Positions 18,335 to 26,555 of a DNA stretch of 64,000 bases are shown piece after piece. The translations under genes and the position numbers were made by a program. Positions within the stretch are counted from its first letter, which is position 1; every line of letters begins with the position of its first letter. The notes under the pieces were generated by a model that saw only the letters and a list, made by a program, of their open reading frames with translations, searched no databases and had not been told where the DNA came from. Location of the stretch: the NCBI GenBank assembly GCA_041859045.1, contig JBHELB010000053.1:62001-126000 (forward strand), read 5' to 3'. Source of the stretch: JBHELB01 sp041859045. Its GTDB lineage: Bacteria; Hydrogenedentota; Hydrogenedentia; Hydrogenedentales; SLHB01.

Positions 18335-19789
18335 CTAGTGCGCTCCAGGGAGAAACACGCGCCAACACGCCTGTTCGACCGGCGCTGCGACACCCTTCGA
18401 GGTGTCGGTTATTCGCCAGGCGTACCCGTCCGAAGTGCGTGCGTATTGAATGGAGTCGGCCCTAATTGTTCTCAATTCTGAACCAATGCTGGAGGATACT
18501 GGCTTGCGATACTCATACTCGACACCTAACGCCGGCCCTTCGAGAAACGCCAGCGCTTCGGCCGCGCTCGGGCGGACGGCGTCGATCGTGTCCGGATAGG
18601 CACCATTGGCGGCGCGATAGTCTTCAAGGGCAAAGGCCGCCGAGCATAACGCGCCCAGCAACGCGCATCGATTCGACTGCTCTGCGGCGTGCTGTACTTG
18701 CTCAAGGAGACACATATTCATTAGCAATGCCAGCGTGGCGTCAGAAGGATAGCGTTCTGCTCTTTCCTCAAGCCAAGGTACGCGCGCAACGAGTTCACCC
18801 CAGAGACTGTTCCGCTCCTTCAGGCGTACACGGTCGCAGGCATCTTTGTAGGAATCCTTCAGGCGTCGGGCCTCGCGGTGCGTCTCGGAAAGAGATCGTG
18901 CTGCCATTCCCTGGAGTTCCTTGCACAGTACATCGGGTGCTGCATACTCCGGAAGATAAGCACGTGCGGCGTCCGCATTGGGCGCTCGTGAGGTCTTCAC
19001 CTGCTCCGTTAACGAATCAATAGCTGCTATAGCGGCTTCCGGGGAGGCGAGCTTTTGAATCAGCGTCAAAAGTCGCGTGCGTTCCCCTTGCTCCACGGGA
19101 ATGCGAGGAACGAAGTACTGCAAGAGCAGAGCGGGCGGATACTCATTGCCCCAGACCGCTCCGCTAGGAGATGCGGCCATACGCTCCATGCTTTTACACA
19201 AAAGGATAAACGAGCCTTGGGCCTCTCTCTGCATTCCTAGATGCGCGAGAAGCGCAAGACGTATTTTGTTGCGTTCAAACGAGCGAACTGCTTCCCATTC
19301 CTCATCAGAAGGCCCTCCCTCCGTCCCCTCAGGCAGACGCAACCGCTCCACCATCCCGAGCAAGTGCTCAATGATCTGTTCCTCCGTGTTGGCACTGGGG
19401 TCCAGCAGACGCACATCGTCCGTGATGTCCTTGGGCTCAGCCTCTCCAAGCGTGGTTCGGATGCTCGAAAGCACCTCCGCAGGAATCTTCTCATACGTGA
19501 GGAGGGAGTCATAGACTAGCCCCGCGATCCATTCCGTGTAGTACGTAGTACCTTTCTGCTGCACAATCCCCACCTGAAAGGGGATTGTCTGTGCAAAGAT
19601 TGAACCGGGGGCGGCCTCCTCTGCCACAGGCGTATTGGTCTGCTCAGTGAAAGTGCTTGTCACTGGCGGAATCTCAGGGTACAGGATAAGGACCGTACGT
19701 ACGTGAGAGCCGAATAATGTCACGTAACCGATCGCCCCAATAGCCAAAAGAAAACCAACTGCAAAAGTCAGTAGAACCTTGCGTGTCAT
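18335..19789 (-). CDS. Membrane-anchored protein with GspG-like segment, unknown function
   Basis: The 484-residue protein has one N-terminal membrane helix (about 6-26) and a long extracytoplasmic, helix-rich body. Near the C-terminus is A-L-E-D-Y-R-A-A-N-G-A-Y-P-D-T, the pattern that follows the helix in GspG-like proteins and in many unnamed PVC-group proteins. GGGGAGAGA precedes ATG 19789. The frame stays open upstream to 19918, but that extension overlaps the tRNA-Asp terminator, so the inner start is right. It ends 46 bases before the oxidoreductase gene. A relative may be encoded at 23614-24327. Confidence 0.6.
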   Translation of the reverse strand: MTRKVLLTFAVGFLLAIGAIGYVTLFGSHVRTVLILYPEIPPVTSTFTEQTNTPVAEEAAPGSIFAQTIPFQVGIVQQKGTTYYTEWIAGLVYDSLLTYEKIPAEVLSSIRTTLGEAEPKDITDDVRLLDPSANTEEQIIEHLLGMVERLRLPEGTEGGPSDEEWEAVRSFERNKIRLALLAHLGMQREAQGSFILLCKSMERMAASPSGAVWGNEYPPALLLQYFVPRIPVEQGERTRLLTLIQKLASPEAAIAAIDSLTEQVKTSRAPNADAARAYLPEYAAPDVLCKELQGMAARSLSETHREARRLKDSYKDACDRVRLKERNSLWGELVARVPWLEERAERYPSDATLALLMNMCLLEQVQHAAEQSNRCALLGALCSAAFALEDYRAANGAYPDTIDAVRPSAAEALAFLEGPALGVEYEYRKPVSSSIGSELRTIRADSIQYARTSDGYAWRITDTSKGVAAPVEQACWRVFLPGAH

Positions 19790-19885
19790 TCTCTCCCCTT
19801 CCTTCTCCCGCGGTCTTTCCGTGAACGAGTATACACATATATCGCGCCACGGAATTATACAGAAGCTAGGATTCATACCCCAGAC

Positions 19886-19930
19886 AAAGCAAAACCGGCC
19901 AAGGGGCTGTTTACACAACCTCTTGGCCGG
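19886..19930 (-). terminator. Rho-independent terminator after tRNA-Asp
   Basis: CTTGGCCGG (19922-19930) and CCGGCCAAG (19895-19903) form a perfect 9-bp stem. Read on the minus strand, the stem is followed by TTTTGCTTTG. It begins 13 bases after the tRNA 3' end. Confidence 0.85.
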
Positions 19931-19942
19931 ACTTGACTTGTA

Positions 19943-20019
19943 TGGCGGGAGCGACGAGACTCGAACTCGCGACCTCTGCCGTGACAGGGCAGCGTTCTAA
20001 CCAACTGAACTACGCCCCC
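19943..20019 (-). tRNA. tRNA-Asp (GTC)
   Basis: This 77-nt gene folds as a standard cloverleaf: acceptor GGGGGCG/CGCTCCC with one G-T pair, D stem GTTC/GAAC, and anticodon stem CTGCC/GGCAG around CTGTCAC with anticodon GTC. The T arm has TTCGAGT, the discriminator is G73, and CCA is encoded. The G73 discriminator fits aspartate identity. Confidence 0.97.
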
Positions 20020-20062
20020 GCTTGGGGCACCGCGCGCCTTACGGCTACGCAATGCGAGGAAG

Positions 20063-20092
20063 AAACTAGCACGTTCGCAGGGGCAATGTCAA
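20063..20092 (-). promoter_or_regulatory. Sigma-70-type promoter for tRNA-Asp
   Basis: On the minus strand a perfect TTGACA (20087-20092) is followed after 18 bases by TAGTTT (20063-20068). It lies about 45 bases upstream of the tRNA 5' end. The -10 match is poor. Confidence 0.5.
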
Positions 20093-20108
20093 ATGGCTTT
20101 CGCATTCA

Positions 20109-20139
20109 TTGACGCGCCGCTAAGCAAAAGGTGTAGTAT
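20109..20139 (+). promoter_or_regulatory. Candidate promoter for the CehA-like gene
   Basis: TTGACG (20109-20114) and TAGTAT (20134-20139) are separated by 19 bases, slightly long. They sit about 60 bases upstream of ATG 20198. Confidence 0.35.
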
Positions 20140-20197
20140 CGGGCGGGATTCCATGTTGAGTCTGCCGTAGCCAAAACCTTTTTGGGGGGATGTAGTC

Positions 20198-22813
20198 ATG
20201 CCGCGTAGTGTCGATGGTCCGGTGTCGCCATTGTTTTCGCCCGTGGCGTTCAAGGGAAATGCGTCGCTGAAATCTCTCGCGCGCAAGGGCACGTCGGAAG
20301 TGATGCGCGCTCACGCGCAGTATGCGACGGACGGTGACTGCGTCTGCTGGGGAGTGCCGTTCAGCGTCGAAAAGGCCGCGCTCGCCGTGGACAAGCCGGT
20401 AACGTTGGATTTTGCCCCAACGAAAGCGCCGTGGTTGGTGTTTCTGCACACGGCCGAGATGCCCGTACTCGAGTTCAACCCGCACGGCGTGGTTTCGCCG
20501 GCGCGCGGCCCGGGCTTGCTGGGTGAGCATGCAGGCGATTACGTGGTCCGCTACGCTGATGGCACGGAGGCGCGTATTCCGCTACGCCGCCGCTATGAGA
20601 TCGGTGCATTTTATCGCGGCTGGGGTGAGGTCTGCTTCGGTGCGGTGGGACATCGCAAGCCACATCCCGTGCGCTGGCTTAACCAGCAAAAAACGCCGGA
20701 CTATCCGGACTGGGGCATGACTCAGTGCCGGACTTCGTTTCCCGATATCGGCCTGTGGGTGAACTGGCTCTATGCCTGGGAGAATCCGCATGCGGGCAAG
20801 CCGATCGTCGGCTTGCGAATCGAGCCCCGCACGCCGCTGTTGCTGTTTGGCGTGACGGCGGGAAAGACGACGACGACGCCGTTACGATGGGGCGCGCGGC
20901 GTAAGGCGCTGCTCGAGTTGCCCAAGAACGTGGCCTTCACCCCCACGCTCGATTCCGTCGGCTCGTTGGACCAAGTGCAGATTGACCTTGGCCACGTGAT
21001 CTCCGTTCTTCCGCATATGGACTATGAGAACGAAACGTGGTCTTCGGGCTATAACAATAAAATTCCTGCGCTTCCCGAGGGGAAGTGTCTGGTCGAATAT
21101 GTGGCGCATCCGGAAGCGCGCATTCATTTCGACGACGGCCGCACGCTGCCGGTGGCGCGGCTCGATGACGCTCAGCGCAAACCGGTCCGTCCTAGGGGTT
21201 CAAAGTACGCGCTGACGCCGGTCGCGCCCGCGACGCAACGAGTTTTCCTGCGCGTCGTCGACAAGACTAGCCGCACGCCGGTTGCCGTCAAACTGCACGT
21301 CCACGGCGCGGCAGGCGAATACCTCGCGCCGGTGGATCGGCACCGAATTCCCAATCCGTATTGGTTTGAGGACTATAGCTGCGACTACACGAATTTGCGT
21401 AGCCATTTCTGCACCTACATCCCCGGCGAGACTCATCTGGATCTGCCGCTAGGCGAGGTGTTTGTGGAGATCAGCAAGGGGCTTGAGATCGCGCCGATTC
21501 GCAAAAGAGTGCGCGTTACGCCTGCAACCAAGGAACTCACCTTCACACTCGAGCGCGTACTGCCTTGGCGGGAGCGCGGCTGGGTCACGGCGGATACACA
21601 CGTCCACTTCCTCTCTCCGCCGACAGCCGGACTCGAGGGCGCGGGCGAAGATGTAAACGTGGTAAACCTGCTGGCGAGTCAGTGGGGCGAACTCATGACC
21701 AACGTCGGCGATTTCGACGGCAAGACCACCTTTGGCTCGAAGGAAGCAGGCGGCAGCGGCGAGTATCTGGTGCGCGTGGGTAGCGAGAATCGCCAGCATA
21801 CGTTGGGCCATATCTCCCTGCTTGCCTACAATGGCCCGCTGATCGCGCCGATGTGTACCGGTGGCCCGGATGAAGCGGCGCTGGGCGATCCGGTGGCTGT
21901 GTTGCTGACCGAGTGGGCGCGACAATGCCGCTCTCAAGGCGGTGTCGTGGTCATTCCCCACTTCCCGAATCCGCGCGCAGAGCACGCCGTGACAATTGTT
22001 GGCGGCGACGCGGACGCAATCGAGATGACGTCCTGGGGATGGCTCTACGGCGGCATCGATCCGTATTCGCTTTCGGACTGGTACCGCTACCTGAACTGCG
22101 GCTATTTCGTGCCGGCGGTGGCGGGCACCGACAAAATGTCGGCGGATACATGCGTGGGGGCCGTACGCACCTATGCGCGTTTGCCGCACGCGCGTGACTT
22201 TACGCTCGATGCATGGAAAGACGCCGTTCGCTCGGGAAACACGTTTGTCACCTATGGCCCGCTGGTTGAGTTTCGCGTGGAAGGCCGGCCGGCCGGCGCA
22301 CGGATCGCGATCCCCTCAACCGGCGGCACGCTGGATATCGAGTGGGAAGCCGCCAGTGTGACCGTGCCCATGTCGCGGGTCGACCTCGTAGTCAACGGGG
22401 AAATTCGCGAAAGCAAAAAGATCAATGCGAAGCAAGATCGCGGCGCGTGGCGATGCCGCATCGACCGCAGTTCTTGGATAGCGCTGCTCGTACGGGGACA
22501 CTATCCCGACAGGCCCGAAATCATTGCCGCGCACACCTCGCCGGTCGTCGCGGAGGTCGCAGGCAGCCCCTTCTTTGCCGCGGCAGACGCACTCACGATT
22601 CTTGAGCAAATTGAAGGCGCATTGGCCTATTTCGAGGATTTGGCGCCGCGCGCGGATGAAGCGGCGCGCAAGCGCATGCGCCTGGTGTTGACGTCGGCCT
22701 ACCGCGCGCTACACAATCGCCTGCACCAAGCAGGATTCGACCATGCGCACACGCACGCCACCGACCACGGCGAACACCATGGGAACGGCAAGCGGCGAAC
22801 GCGCAAACGATAG
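20198..22813 (+). CDS. CehA/McbA-family PHP metallohydrolase
   Basis: The 871-residue protein carries a PHP-type metallophosphoesterase domain. D-T-H-V-H (His468, His470) is the first metal-binding pair, followed by I-P-H-F-P (His588) and A-G-T-D-K-M (Asp645), as in CehA/McbA enzymes. These are known for hydrolysing carbamates and related esters, although most members are uncharacterised. The first 450 residues are beta-rich and unassigned. No signal peptide is seen. The last 30 residues are rich in histidine (about eight) followed by a basic end, a possible metal-binding tail. A G-run precedes ATG 20198. The next gene starts 15 bases downstream. Confidence 0.78.
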   Translation: MPRSVDGPVSPLFSPVAFKGNASLKSLARKGTSEVMRAHAQYATDGDCVCWGVPFSVEKAALAVDKPVTLDFAPTKAPWLVFLHTAEMPVLEFNPHGVVSPARGPGLLGEHAGDYVVRYADGTEARIPLRRRYEIGAFYRGWGEVCFGAVGHRKPHPVRWLNQQKTPDYPDWGMTQCRTSFPDIGLWVNWLYAWENPHAGKPIVGLRIEPRTPLLLFGVTAGKTTTTPLRWGARRKALLELPKNVAFTPTLDSVGSLDQVQIDLGHVISVLPHMDYENETWSSGYNNKIPALPEGKCLVEYVAHPEARIHFDDGRTLPVARLDDAQRKPVRPRGSKYALTPVAPATQRVFLRVVDKTSRTPVAVKLHVHGAAGEYLAPVDRHRIPNPYWFEDYSCDYTNLRSHFCTYIPGETHLDLPLGEVFVEISKGLEIAPIRKRVRVTPATKELTFTLERVLPWRERGWVTADTHVHFLSPPTAGLEGAGEDVNVVNLLASQWGELMTNVGDFDGKTTFGSKEAGGSGEYLVRVGSENRQHTLGHISLLAYNGPLIAPMCTGGPDEAALGDPVAVLLTEWARQCRSQGGVVVIPHFPNPRAEHAVTIVGGDADAIEMTSWGWLYGGIDPYSLSDWYRYLNCGYFVPAVAGTDKMSADTCVGAVRTYARLPHARDFTLDAWKDAVRSGNTFVTYGPLVEFRVEGRPAGARIAIPSTGGTLDIEWEAASVTVPMSRVDLVVNGEIRESKKINAKQDRGAWRCRIDRSSWIALLVRGHYPDRPEIIAAHTSPVVAEVAGSPFFAAADALTILEQIEGALAYFEDLAPRADEAARKRMRLVLTSAYRALHNRLHQAGFDHAHTHATDHGEHHGNGKRRTRKR

Positions 22814-22828
22814 ATAGAGGGAGTGGAA

Positions 22829-23605
22829 ATGGCGCAAAGCGCGCGTATCTGGGGATGGGTTGCCATGTTCGCCGCCGCGGGGCTCGGGCTGTGCGGCTGC
22901 GAACTTGGCCGCATTGAGGGGAAAGTCATCGACGTGCGCGGCGAGCCGCTCCACGGGGTAGCGGTGAGCATCGAAGGCAGCCGCCGTCAGGATCTGACCA
23001 ACAGCCTTGGGGTGTACAGTGTTCATTTCACCCCTGGGCCCGTGGTACTGCTTTTTTCAAAGACCGGCTATACGCCCGGACGACTGGAGTTCCAGCCGCT
23101 GGGCCGACGCCTCGTCGAAGCGGCTCAAGTTACCCTGTGGCCGCTTCCCGAATCGAAGGGCGTCTATCTCTTCGAGAACTACCGGTATATACGCACGATG
23201 CCCGTCGAAGCGCAGACCTATGAATCCGGTGGACAGAAAGTCTACGGCACGACACGTTGGAGCGAGGTATTAACAGATAATCCCCAACCCGCGATTATCT
23301 TCTTCAAGCTCCCCATGCCGAAAGCCGCCCTGGTCCGGATCGCGCTCAACGAGGTGATGGTAACGCTGCCCGACGGACGCCAAAGTCCGGCGCAGGTCTG
23401 GACGGAGAGCGAGGAGATCCCGACGACGTTGGTCCCCATAGACGATCCAACTGGAGAGGGCGCGTTGATTCAGATTCAGCCCAATCTGCCGCTGGGTGAG
23501 GGCTCGTACGCCGTGCATTGGGGCGCGCTCCACGGCGACATCGCCACCGACCCGCGCATGTTCATCTTTAGCGTTGTCAATGCGCAGCCTCCGGCGACGC
23601 CATAG
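22829..23605 (+). CDS. Lipoprotein with carboxypeptidase-regulatory-like domain
   Basis: The 258-residue protein has a hydrophobic leader ending in L-C-G-C, an acceptable lipobox at about residue 23. Residues about 28-90 form a CarboxypepD_reg-like beta sandwich: I-E-G-K-V-I-D-V-R-G-E-P-L-x-G-V-x-V. The remaining beta-rich part is unassigned. ATG 22829 is preferred over GTG 22823 because GAGGGAG ends 6 bases before it. It is translated right after the metallohydrolase and probably shares its message. Function unknown; an outer-membrane or periplasmic adhesion role is only a guess. Confidence 0.6.
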   Translation: MAQSARIWGWVAMFAAAGLGLCGCELGRIEGKVIDVRGEPLHGVAVSIEGSRRQDLTNSLGVYSVHFTPGPVVLLFSKTGYTPGRLEFQPLGRRLVEAAQVTLWPLPESKGVYLFENYRYIRTMPVEAQTYESGGQKVYGTTRWSEVLTDNPQPAIIFFKLPMPKAALVRIALNEVMVTLPDGRQSPAQVWTESEEIPTTLVPIDDPTGEGALIQIQPNLPLGEGSYAVHWGALHGDIATDPRMFIFSVVNAQPPATP

Positions 23606-23613
23606 AGACAGGG

Positions 23614-24327
23614 TTACTCGTGCACATACGCCCAGTCTCCCAGACGCTCCAACGTGCCGCCGTATCCCCTTAGCGGATAGTTCTTGCGGGGAAGATAAAG
23701 AAAACGGTCCCAGTTGAACAGAGTAAACGGACACCTTACAAAGATCGCCCACGGGTTCGCGTCAAAATAAAGTAAAGCATCCTCACCAGAGACGTAATCG
23801 AACTCGGGGTACGCGGCTATCCCTGTGCGAGGAACTTGTTCAAGGTAGGCAGGGACAAGCTCCGACAGTGTCTGCGGCGGACGTCCCGAATCGGTGCAAA
23901 ATCGATGAATCGCACTCACGAGAGGCATGCTTCGCTCGCCGAGACGTTCAAAGGTCTTCATTCGAATAGTCATGGAGAAATGGCTGGCTGCAAAGAAACC
24001 AAGGACTATGAAGACACCATAGCTCAACACAAAAACGGACAAGACTCGGGTTTTGCGAAACAGTAATCCTACGATCGCGAGACTCGAATAGCCGAGCGCG
24101 GCGAGCAAGAGAAATATCCACGCCGTCTGTACGAGAAACATCAACGAACTTGCGCCATACGAACTCTCGGCGAGACGATATTTCTCCGCTGCGGGAATCG
24201 CACCGAGCATCGCAACCAGAGACAGCAGCGCCACGAACACCACCCACGCCCACCAGGGCAACCGGCGGGAACTGGTTATCTGCACTTGCCCCTGCGCATT
24301 CTCGGCGTGCCGCTCACTCATGCACAT
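23614..24327 (-). CDS. Membrane protein with GspG-like C-terminal segment
   Basis: The 237-residue protein has three to four hydrophobic helices between residues 23 and 120. A soluble tail follows with F-C-T-D-S-G-R-P-P-Q-T-L-S-E-L-V-P, a pattern common in unnamed PVC-group proteins and related in style to GspG. AGGAG lies 9 bases before ATG 24327. The start codon is embedded in a second copy of the gene's own 3' end, a sign of past tandem duplication. It is convergent with the lipoprotein gene ending at 23605. Function unknown. Confidence 0.6.
   Translation of the reverse strand: MCMSERHAENAQGQVQITSSRRLPWWAWVVFVALLSLVAMLGAIPAAEKYRLAESSYGASSLMFLVQTAWIFLLLAALGYSSLAIVGLLFRKTRVLSVFVLSYGVFIVLGFFAASHFSMTIRMKTFERLGERSMPLVSAIHRFCTDSGRPPQTLSELVPAYLEQVPRTGIAAYPEFDYVSGEDALLYFDANPWAIFVRCPFTLFNWDRFLYLPRKNYPLRGYGGTLERLGDWAYVHE
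23617..23669. repeat. Direct repeat, copy A (53 bp)
   Basis: It matches 24317-24369 at 50 of 53 bases; the copies lie exactly 700 bases apart. Copy A is the 3' end of the membrane protein gene at 23614-24327. Confidence 0.9.
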
Positions 24328-24369
24328 ACACCCAGTCTCCTAGACGCTCCAACGTGCCGCCGTATCCCT
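24317..24369. repeat. Direct repeat, copy B (53 bp)
   Basis: Second copy of 23617-23669, overlapping the start codon of the gene whose end is copy A. Differences are at 24320, 24330 and 24341. Confidence 0.9.
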
Positions 24370-24410
24370 CTTAAGGGTAACTCTGGCAAGGAGACAGAGG
24401 GAAACCCATC
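24317..24410 (-). pseudogene. Remnant 3' end of a paralogue of the 23614-24327 gene
   Basis: Read leftward, this stretch encodes G-Y-G-G-T-L-E-R-L-G-D-W-V-Y-V-H-E and a stop, nearly the same C-terminus as the downstream gene. The preceding 40 bases still align without gaps to that gene, but a Leu codon has become TAA. Homology fades by about 24410. It is best explained as what is left of an upstream tandem copy. Confidence 0.65.
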
Positions 24411-24786
24411 TTTCCGGCGATGCTACCACTCGTCTGAACGTGTGACAAGCCCACTCGAAAAAGTCTCGGCAAAAAGAATATGCTTTCCTTCTGGGAAGAC
24501 GGTTCTACAGGAACGGTCTTTGGGACGGGTGTGATGGCCGCCGCGCAGGCATGCCCAAAAATAAGTACGCCGCGCAGCGCCTACTCATTCGGTCACCACG
24601 CGGCGATGGGAAGGGCATCGTCAGATGCGCCCGGTGTATCGTGTCGCTACTTCATGCGCGCAACGTCTCGATGCGCGCCGCGCGAAACTTCGATACACAC
24701 TGGCGCCGGAAACAGCCGTTGCCTCGGCCGTCTTCCCTAGAAAACTTCTTCGCCTCTACCAAATCCGCATTGCCTGCGCCGATTTC
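24411..24786. other. Intergenic region with no recognised gene
   Basis: About 375 bases between the paralogue remnant and the aldolase stop. Short open frames occur on both strands, but none has a convincing ribosome-binding site or a recognisable product. A C-rich, palindromic area (gcgcgccgcgcg near 24673-24690) gives weak hairpins only. Confidence 0.5.
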
Positions 24787-25602
24787 CTAGGAAACCGAGG
24801 CGCAGGGCGTCGCCTCTTTCGTGCAGCAGCCTTCCGCACCATACATGGCCTCACGCAATACACGCATCGCGCGCGGAATGTCCGGGAATCCCCAAACATT
24901 ACGGCCGATCGTGGAACCCGCCGCGCCGGTGCGTACCACATCGCGCACCATCGCGGCAGCCTCTTCCAGCGTCTCGCACTTCGGTCCGCCCGCAGTCACC
25001 ACCGGCACGGGGGTCTCCGACACGATGTCGCGGAACGACGCAACGTCCCCGGTGTACGGCACTTTGATCACGTCTACCCCCATCTCGAGGCCAACGCGCA
25101 CCGCGTACAGGATATCTTCGGGATGGTTGTGGACCTCCGGCTGTTCAGTATCCGGGCCAAGGGGGTAGAGGTGCGCGATGACGGGAAGCCCATAGCGCTC
25201 GGCTTCGGTCACGACACGCCCGAGGTGACGGAGCATCTGCCCCTGGGTCGGCCCTTTGACGAACAGCGAGACCGCGATAGCGTCAGCGCCCATCGCGGCA
25301 ACCTCTTCGACCGAGGCGTGGTCGGCCAGAAAGTCATCGCCCAGCGGAATCGCGATCTGCTGGACAATAAACGGCACCTTGCCGGCATAGGCGGGCATGA
25401 ACCGCATTGCCGCGCCTTTGTTCAGCGTAATCGAACTCGGTTTTCCCTCGGCAATCTGGGCAATGGTAGAACCCAACCGGCGCAGGCCTTCAGGCATATT
25501 CAGGGGATAGTTAATCAAGTGATCGATGGCGATTGCCAAAATCCGCCCTGATGGATGACTGAAAATGCGCCCCAAATGCACCTGCTTGCCGAGAGAACTC
25601 AT
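24787..25602 (-). CDS. Class I aldolase of the DhnA/LsrF/DeoC type
   Basis: The 271-residue TIM-barrel protein has the family start (I-L-A-I-A-I-D-H), a Schiff-base lysine in V-D-V-I-K-V-P-Y-T-G near residue 179, and a phosphate-binding end (A-G-G-P-K and G-x-x-G-R-N-V-W-G). It resembles DhnA-type fructose-bisphosphate aldolases and LsrF-like thiolase/aldolases. It probably cleaves a phosphorylated sugar. Its ATG overlaps the TGA of the DeoR-type regulator gene at 25602, so the two are translationally coupled. Confidence 0.85.
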   Translation of the reverse strand: MSSLGKQVHLGRIFSHPSGRILAIAIDHLINYPLNMPEGLRRLGSTIAQIAEGKPSSITLNKGAAMRFMPAYAGKVPFIVQQIAIPLGDDFLADHASVEEVAAMGADAIAVSLFVKGPTQGQMLRHLGRVVTEAERYGLPVIAHLYPLGPDTEQPEVHNHPEDILYAVRVGLEMGVDVIKVPYTGDVASFRDIVSETPVPVVTAGGPKCETLEEAAAMVRDVVRTGAAGSTIGRNVWGFPDIPRAMRVLREAMYGAEGCCTKEATPCASVS

Positions 25603-26378
25603 CAGATTCCTTCCTGCGACGCCACAATGACTTCCACTCCGTGCGCTCGAATTTGCTCGAGCAGTTCGGGTTCAGCCTGGTCGTCGGTCACCAAGGTGGT
25701 TATACTCTCCAACGGAGCCACCGCGTACAGCGCGAAACGCCCCAGCTTGCTCGAGTCGGCCACCACTATCCGCTCGCGCGCACGCGCTATCATGGCGCGC
25801 TTGGTTTGGGCCGTCTGCGAGTTGGGAGAACTTAAGCCCTCCTCCACACTTAACGCATCCGTGCCCAAAATCGCCTTATCCACGTGAAACAACTCAAGCT
25901 GCGATTCGGTCAATGGCCCCACCATTGTCCCGCTCGCGGCGCTGAGATTTCCGCCGATCACCACGAGAGATATCCCCTCGCGTCCTGCCAGCGCGTGAGC
26001 CACATCCAAGGAGTTGGTCACCACCTGCAAAGGCGCCGGCAACGCGCGTGCTGCCTGATACGCCGTGAACCCGCCGTCAATCAGCACCGAGTCGTCGGGA
26101 TGAACCAGCTCCGCCGCCGCACGCCCAATACACTCCTTCTGGCGCGGATTAATCGTCCGGCTCTCGGCCAACGTGGGCCCCACTGTGACATGACGCGGCG
26201 CTGCCCCGCCCCAGGTCCGCGCGATGAGTCCACGCTCCTGAATTCGCGCCAAATCGCGCCGGACGGTCGCCGTCGAAATGTTCAGCTCTTCCGCCAGTTC
26301 CTCGACGGACACACTTCCGCGCGCCTCAGCCAAGGACACGATCCGTTCCCAGCGCTCCGGTAGAAGAAAATGTTTCAC
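25602..26378 (-). CDS. DeoR-family transcriptional regulator
   Basis: The 258-residue protein has an N-terminal DeoR helix-turn-helix (S-V-E-E-L-A-E-E-L-N-I-S-x-x-T-V-R-R-D-L, residues about 23-45). A DeoRC sugar-phosphate sensor domain follows, with the D-G-G-F-T and G-T-D-A-L loops. DeoR proteins usually repress sugar operons until a phosphorylated sugar binds. It is co-transcribed with the aldolase and divergent from the GH3 gene, both likely targets through the 177-base shared intergenic region. Confidence 0.92.
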   Translation of the reverse strand: MKHFLLPERWERIVSLAEARGSVSVEELAEELNISTATVRRDLARIQERGLIARTWGGAAPRHVTVGPTLAESRTINPRQKECIGRAAAELVHPDDSVLIDGGFTAYQAARALPAPLQVVTNSLDVAHALAGREGISLVVIGGNLSAASGTMVGPLTESQLELFHVDKAILGTDALSVEEGLSSPNSQTAQTKRAMIARARERIVVADSSKLGRFALYAVAPLESITTLVTDDQAEPELLEQIRAHGVEVIVASQEGI

Positions 26379-26468
26379 GGTTCAGAATCCTCTTCGCTCG
26401 CGATCATACCAGCGGCGGGCCGCAAAAGTCAATATTTCGCGCGCATTGTGAGCAAGTTGCTCGCCATT

Positions 26469-26498
26469 TTGACTGATTCATGCATGCTGTGCTTAAAT
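26469..26498 (+). promoter_or_regulatory. Candidate promoter for the GH3 gene
   Basis: TTGACT (26469-26474) and TTAAAT (26493-26498) are separated by 18 bases, in the gap shared with the divergent deoR-type gene. The sequence is locally AT-rich. Confidence 0.45.
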
Positions 26499-26555
26499 AA
26501 CCTCGGCCAAAATCCCTTTCTTTTGACCCTACACATGCCCCATTATGGAGGAATC

